From assembly GCF_014203095.1 (NCBI RefSeq), contig NZ_JACHIG010000007.1, forward strand, positions 124,001-188,000: 64,000 bases of DNA, written 5' to 3'. This stretch comes from Prosthecobacter vanneervenii. Its GTDB lineage: Bacteria; Verrucomicrobiota; Verrucomicrobiia; Verrucomicrobiales; Verrucomicrobiaceae. This document shows, piece after piece, positions 62,402 through 64,000 of this stretch (positions are counted from its first letter, which is position 1; every line of letters begins with the position of its first letter). The translations under genes were made by a program, and so were the position numbers. The notes beneath the pieces were generated by a model. It did no database searches, had not been told where the DNA came from, and worked only from the letters and a program-made list of their open reading frames with translations.

Positions 62402-62435
62402 CAGCGGCTCCTGGGGGGCGACGTGGGTGGTTTTG
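62402..62435 (+). repeat. 34-bp direct repeat, right copy
   Basis: Matches 57082-57115 except for one base (G at 62416 instead of T at 57096). It begins just after the stop of the large propeller gene and reads, in frame, as the missing end of the Smr gene followed by TGA. Confidence 0.9.
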
Positions 62436-62450
62436 AGGGGCTGAGAAATA

Positions 62451-62780
62451 TCAAAGCCTCCAATACTGAATGAGTTCCTGCCAGGGGCGTTTGATGGACT
62501 CCCATTGGCTCTCATGGTCATCTCCCTCGTCGATATTCAAACCACGGGCGTGAAACCATAGATAAAGCGCACTCCTCTGACGGATGCTGGCCATCCTAGC
62601 CTCAGTTGCTAGGTCGCTTTCTTCGTTCGCCAGGCGCTGGTATTCCTGGCGATGGGATGAAATGACGGCTGGCGGAGTCGTGAAATAGTAAAACAACTGA
62701 ATGCAGTGAGGCCCCCAGAAAATGAGAAGCAGCAAAGCCAAGGCTCCAAAGCCTGCTTTCCTAGGCTTTTTGGGGTTCAC
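62451..62780 (-). CDS. small membrane-anchored protein
   Basis: 109 residues with one N-terminal membrane segment (AGFGALALLLLIFWGPHCIQ) and a polar, Glu/Gln-rich remainder (SHRQEYQRLANEESDLATEA). No family recognised. Ten bases separate it from the gene upstream on the same strand. Confidence 0.55.
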   Translation of the reverse strand: MNPKKPRKAGFGALALLLLIFWGPHCIQLFYYFTTPPAVISSHRQEYQRLANEESDLATEARMASIRQRSALYLWFHARGLNIDEGDDHESQWESIKRPWQELIQYWRL

Positions 62781-62790
62781 AGCCGTGGGC

Positions 62791-63291
62791 TTATGGTTTC
62801 CACTCCGCCCCCGACCACACCTTGGGCTTGGCGTTTTCCAGCTTTTCCAGGTCCAGCGGGGTGGTGTTTTTAACTTCGAGTTTCTGGCCGCGGATTTCCA
62901 AGGTCAGGGGGCCGGAGAGGTCGGCTTTTTCCAGCCAGAAGCGCAGGCGAACGTCTGAGGTGGTCTGGGCCTCGATGCTGGGGGGGCGCTCCACGGGGAG
63001 GATGAAGGGGGGCACGTCCTTTCCGGCGGCATTGATCAGGCGCACGTCCGGCGGCTGCAGGTAGAGGGGGCGGGGGCTGGCGTTTTTGTAGCGCACCTCA
63101 AGGTCCAGGCGGGCATTGCCAAAGTCGCGCACCAGAGTGCAGCGGCGCAGCTGCAGGGCGGGGGATGAGGCGTCGATTTCGGCGGCAGGGCTGGTTTCGG
63201 CCGGGTTGGAACCCGCCTGAAGAGCCCACCAGATGGCGATTCCTCCTGCGATAAGCAGCAGCCAGACCTCAAATCTCTGAAAGATACGCAT
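62791..63291 (-). CDS. membrane-anchored hypothetical protein
   Basis: 166 residues with an N-terminal anchor (FEVWLLLIAGGIAIWWALQA) and a beta-rich soluble part (CTLVRDFGNARLDLEVRYKN, then DVRLRFWLEKADLSGPLTLE). The soluble part resembles a DUF4352-like or immunoglobulin-like fold, but I cannot assign a family. Divergent from the trigger factor gene across 140 bases. Confidence 0.6.
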   Translation of the reverse strand: MRIFQRFEVWLLLIAGGIAIWWALQAGSNPAETSPAAEIDASSPALQLRRCTLVRDFGNARLDLEVRYKNASPRPLYLQPPDVRLINAAGKDVPPFILPVERPPSIEAQTTSDVRLRFWLEKADLSGPLTLEIRGQKLEVKNTTPLDLEKLENAKPKVWSGAEWKP

Positions 63292-63431
63292 GGGGGGCTA
63301 AATACAGGGTTCTCGATCTCTGTTTGTCAAATCCGTCAAATTGTCTATCATGCGCGCCCCTCCGGCCCGGACGCGGCTCCCCACCGCCCGGCTTTTGGGA
63401 TGGAAAACACCTCGCCCCTAACCTCTTTCTC

Positions 63432-64000
63432 ATGAACATCAACGTCGAACATCAGCCCAACTGCCGCGCCGTCGCCCACGTCCGCGTTCCTGCCGAACAA
63501 GTCGGCAAAGAGCGTGACGAAATCATCTCCTACTACGCCAGCATGGTGCGCATCCCCGGCTATCGCCCCGGCAAGACGCCGAAGAGCATCGTGGCCAAGC
63601 GCTATGAAAACGAAGTGAAGGACGAACTGGAAAAGCAGCTCATCAGCGCCGGCCTGCGCCAGGCCGTGAAGAGCGAAGGACTCGAACTCCTCAACGTCCT
63701 GGCTGTGAACGACAAGATGTACCACGACACGGACAAGAGCTTCAGCTTCACCATCGAGATGACGCTGGCTCCCAAGTTTGAGCTGCCTGAGTACACCGGC
63801 ATCCCGGTGAAGCTGCCGCGCATCGAAGTGACGGACGCCGATGTGGACCACGACATCCTGCACCTGCGCGAGCACCACACCACCTATGAAGACGTGGAGC
63901 GTGCCGCCGCCATCGGCGATGTCGTCGTGCTCAGCGTCACCGGCAGCCTGGACGGCCAGCCGCTCGGCGAGGCCATGCCGGACGCCCCCGACCACCTCAA
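63432..64000 (+). CDS. tig: trigger factor (3' part outside window)
   Basis: The first 189 codons are visible. The ribosome-binding N-terminal domain is clear: MNINVEHQPNCRAVAHVRVP, then YYASMVRIPGYRPGKTPKSI, where the FRxGKxP-type signature reads YRPGKTP. A region starting at GIPVKLPRIEVTDADVDHDI and GDVVVLSVTGSLDGQPL leads into the peptidyl-prolyl isomerase domain. It helps fold new proteins at the ribosome exit. Confidence 0.95.
   Translation, partial: MNINVEHQPNCRAVAHVRVPAEQVGKERDEIISYYASMVRIPGYRPGKTPKSIVAKRYENEVKDELEKQLISAGLRQAVKSEGLELLNVLAVNDKMYHDTDKSFSFTIEMTLAPKFELPEYTGIPVKLPRIEVTDADVDHDILHLREHHTTYEDVERAAAIGDVVVLSVTGSLDGQPLGEAMPDAPDHL

Overview
The window reads as chromosomal DNA of a Verrucomicrobiota bacterium, probably near Verrucomicrobium or Prosthecobacter. 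This is inferred from gene content: a giant autotransporter-repeat surface protein with a PEP-CTERM anchor, a DUF1549/DUF1553 cytochrome-c protein paired with a DUF1501 protein, valine-pyruvate aminotransferase, separate nuo pieces, and high GC throughout. No rRNA, CRISPR array, intact insertion sequence or integrase was seen. One tRNA (Leu, UAG) is present.

Layout. 1-3.3 kb (minus): a LamG/ExbB-type proton-channel protein running off the left edge, and a two-partner-secretion outer-membrane transporter. 3.5-7.4 kb (plus): YezD plus a sulfonate-type ABC importer (ssuABC) and a DUF21 membrane protein. 7.4-9.1 kb: small genes and a stretch with three consecutive strong hairpins, possibly a structured RNA. 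9.1-18.3 kb: a single 3,075-residue surface protein. 18.4-23.9 kb: PSD1/DUF1501 pair, a histidine phosphatase and two small HTH proteins. 24.0-31.6 kb: a sulfur-metabolism locus consisting of a family 2A encapsulin shell gene, its cysteine desulfurase cargo with a long disordered N-terminal extension, a rhodanese and a serine acetyltransferase in one tight operon, followed by cysK and an Rrf2-type regulator. 31.7-38.6 kb: an island whose genes are all on the minus strand, between a decayed WYL-regulator fragment and the 3' end of tRNA-Leu. It encodes a DUF932 protein, a sliding-clamp homologue with an added tail, an ATP-dependent DNA ligase with a WGR-like domain, a Cas4/RecB-like Fe-S nuclease, membrane proteins and small proteins, with hairpins placed before most genes. 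38.9-64 kb: mostly housekeeping genes (CPBP protease, nuoDE, a prepilin, pyruvate phosphate dikinase with a histone-like Lys/Ala tail, avtA, a MidA methyltransferase, YhaM-like exonuclease, site-2 protease, SulP transporter, Smr protein). A 5.3-kb block carrying an HtrA protease and a large beta-propeller-like protein is bounded by a 34-bp direct repeat derived from the 3' end of the Smr gene. The window ends inside the trigger factor gene.

How it fits together. The sulfur theme links several parts: sulfonate import with YezD, cysteine synthesis (serine acetyltransferase and CysK), sulfur mobilisation from cysteine inside a protein nanocompartment, and a candidate Rrf2 regulator. AT-rich ATTCC/GGAAT-like inverted motifs recur upstream of the encapsulin operon, the Rrf2 gene, the small HTH gene and the giant surface-protein gene, so they may share a regulator; this is inference. 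The strongest candidates for follow-up are the encapsulin locus and the clamp/ligase/nuclease island.
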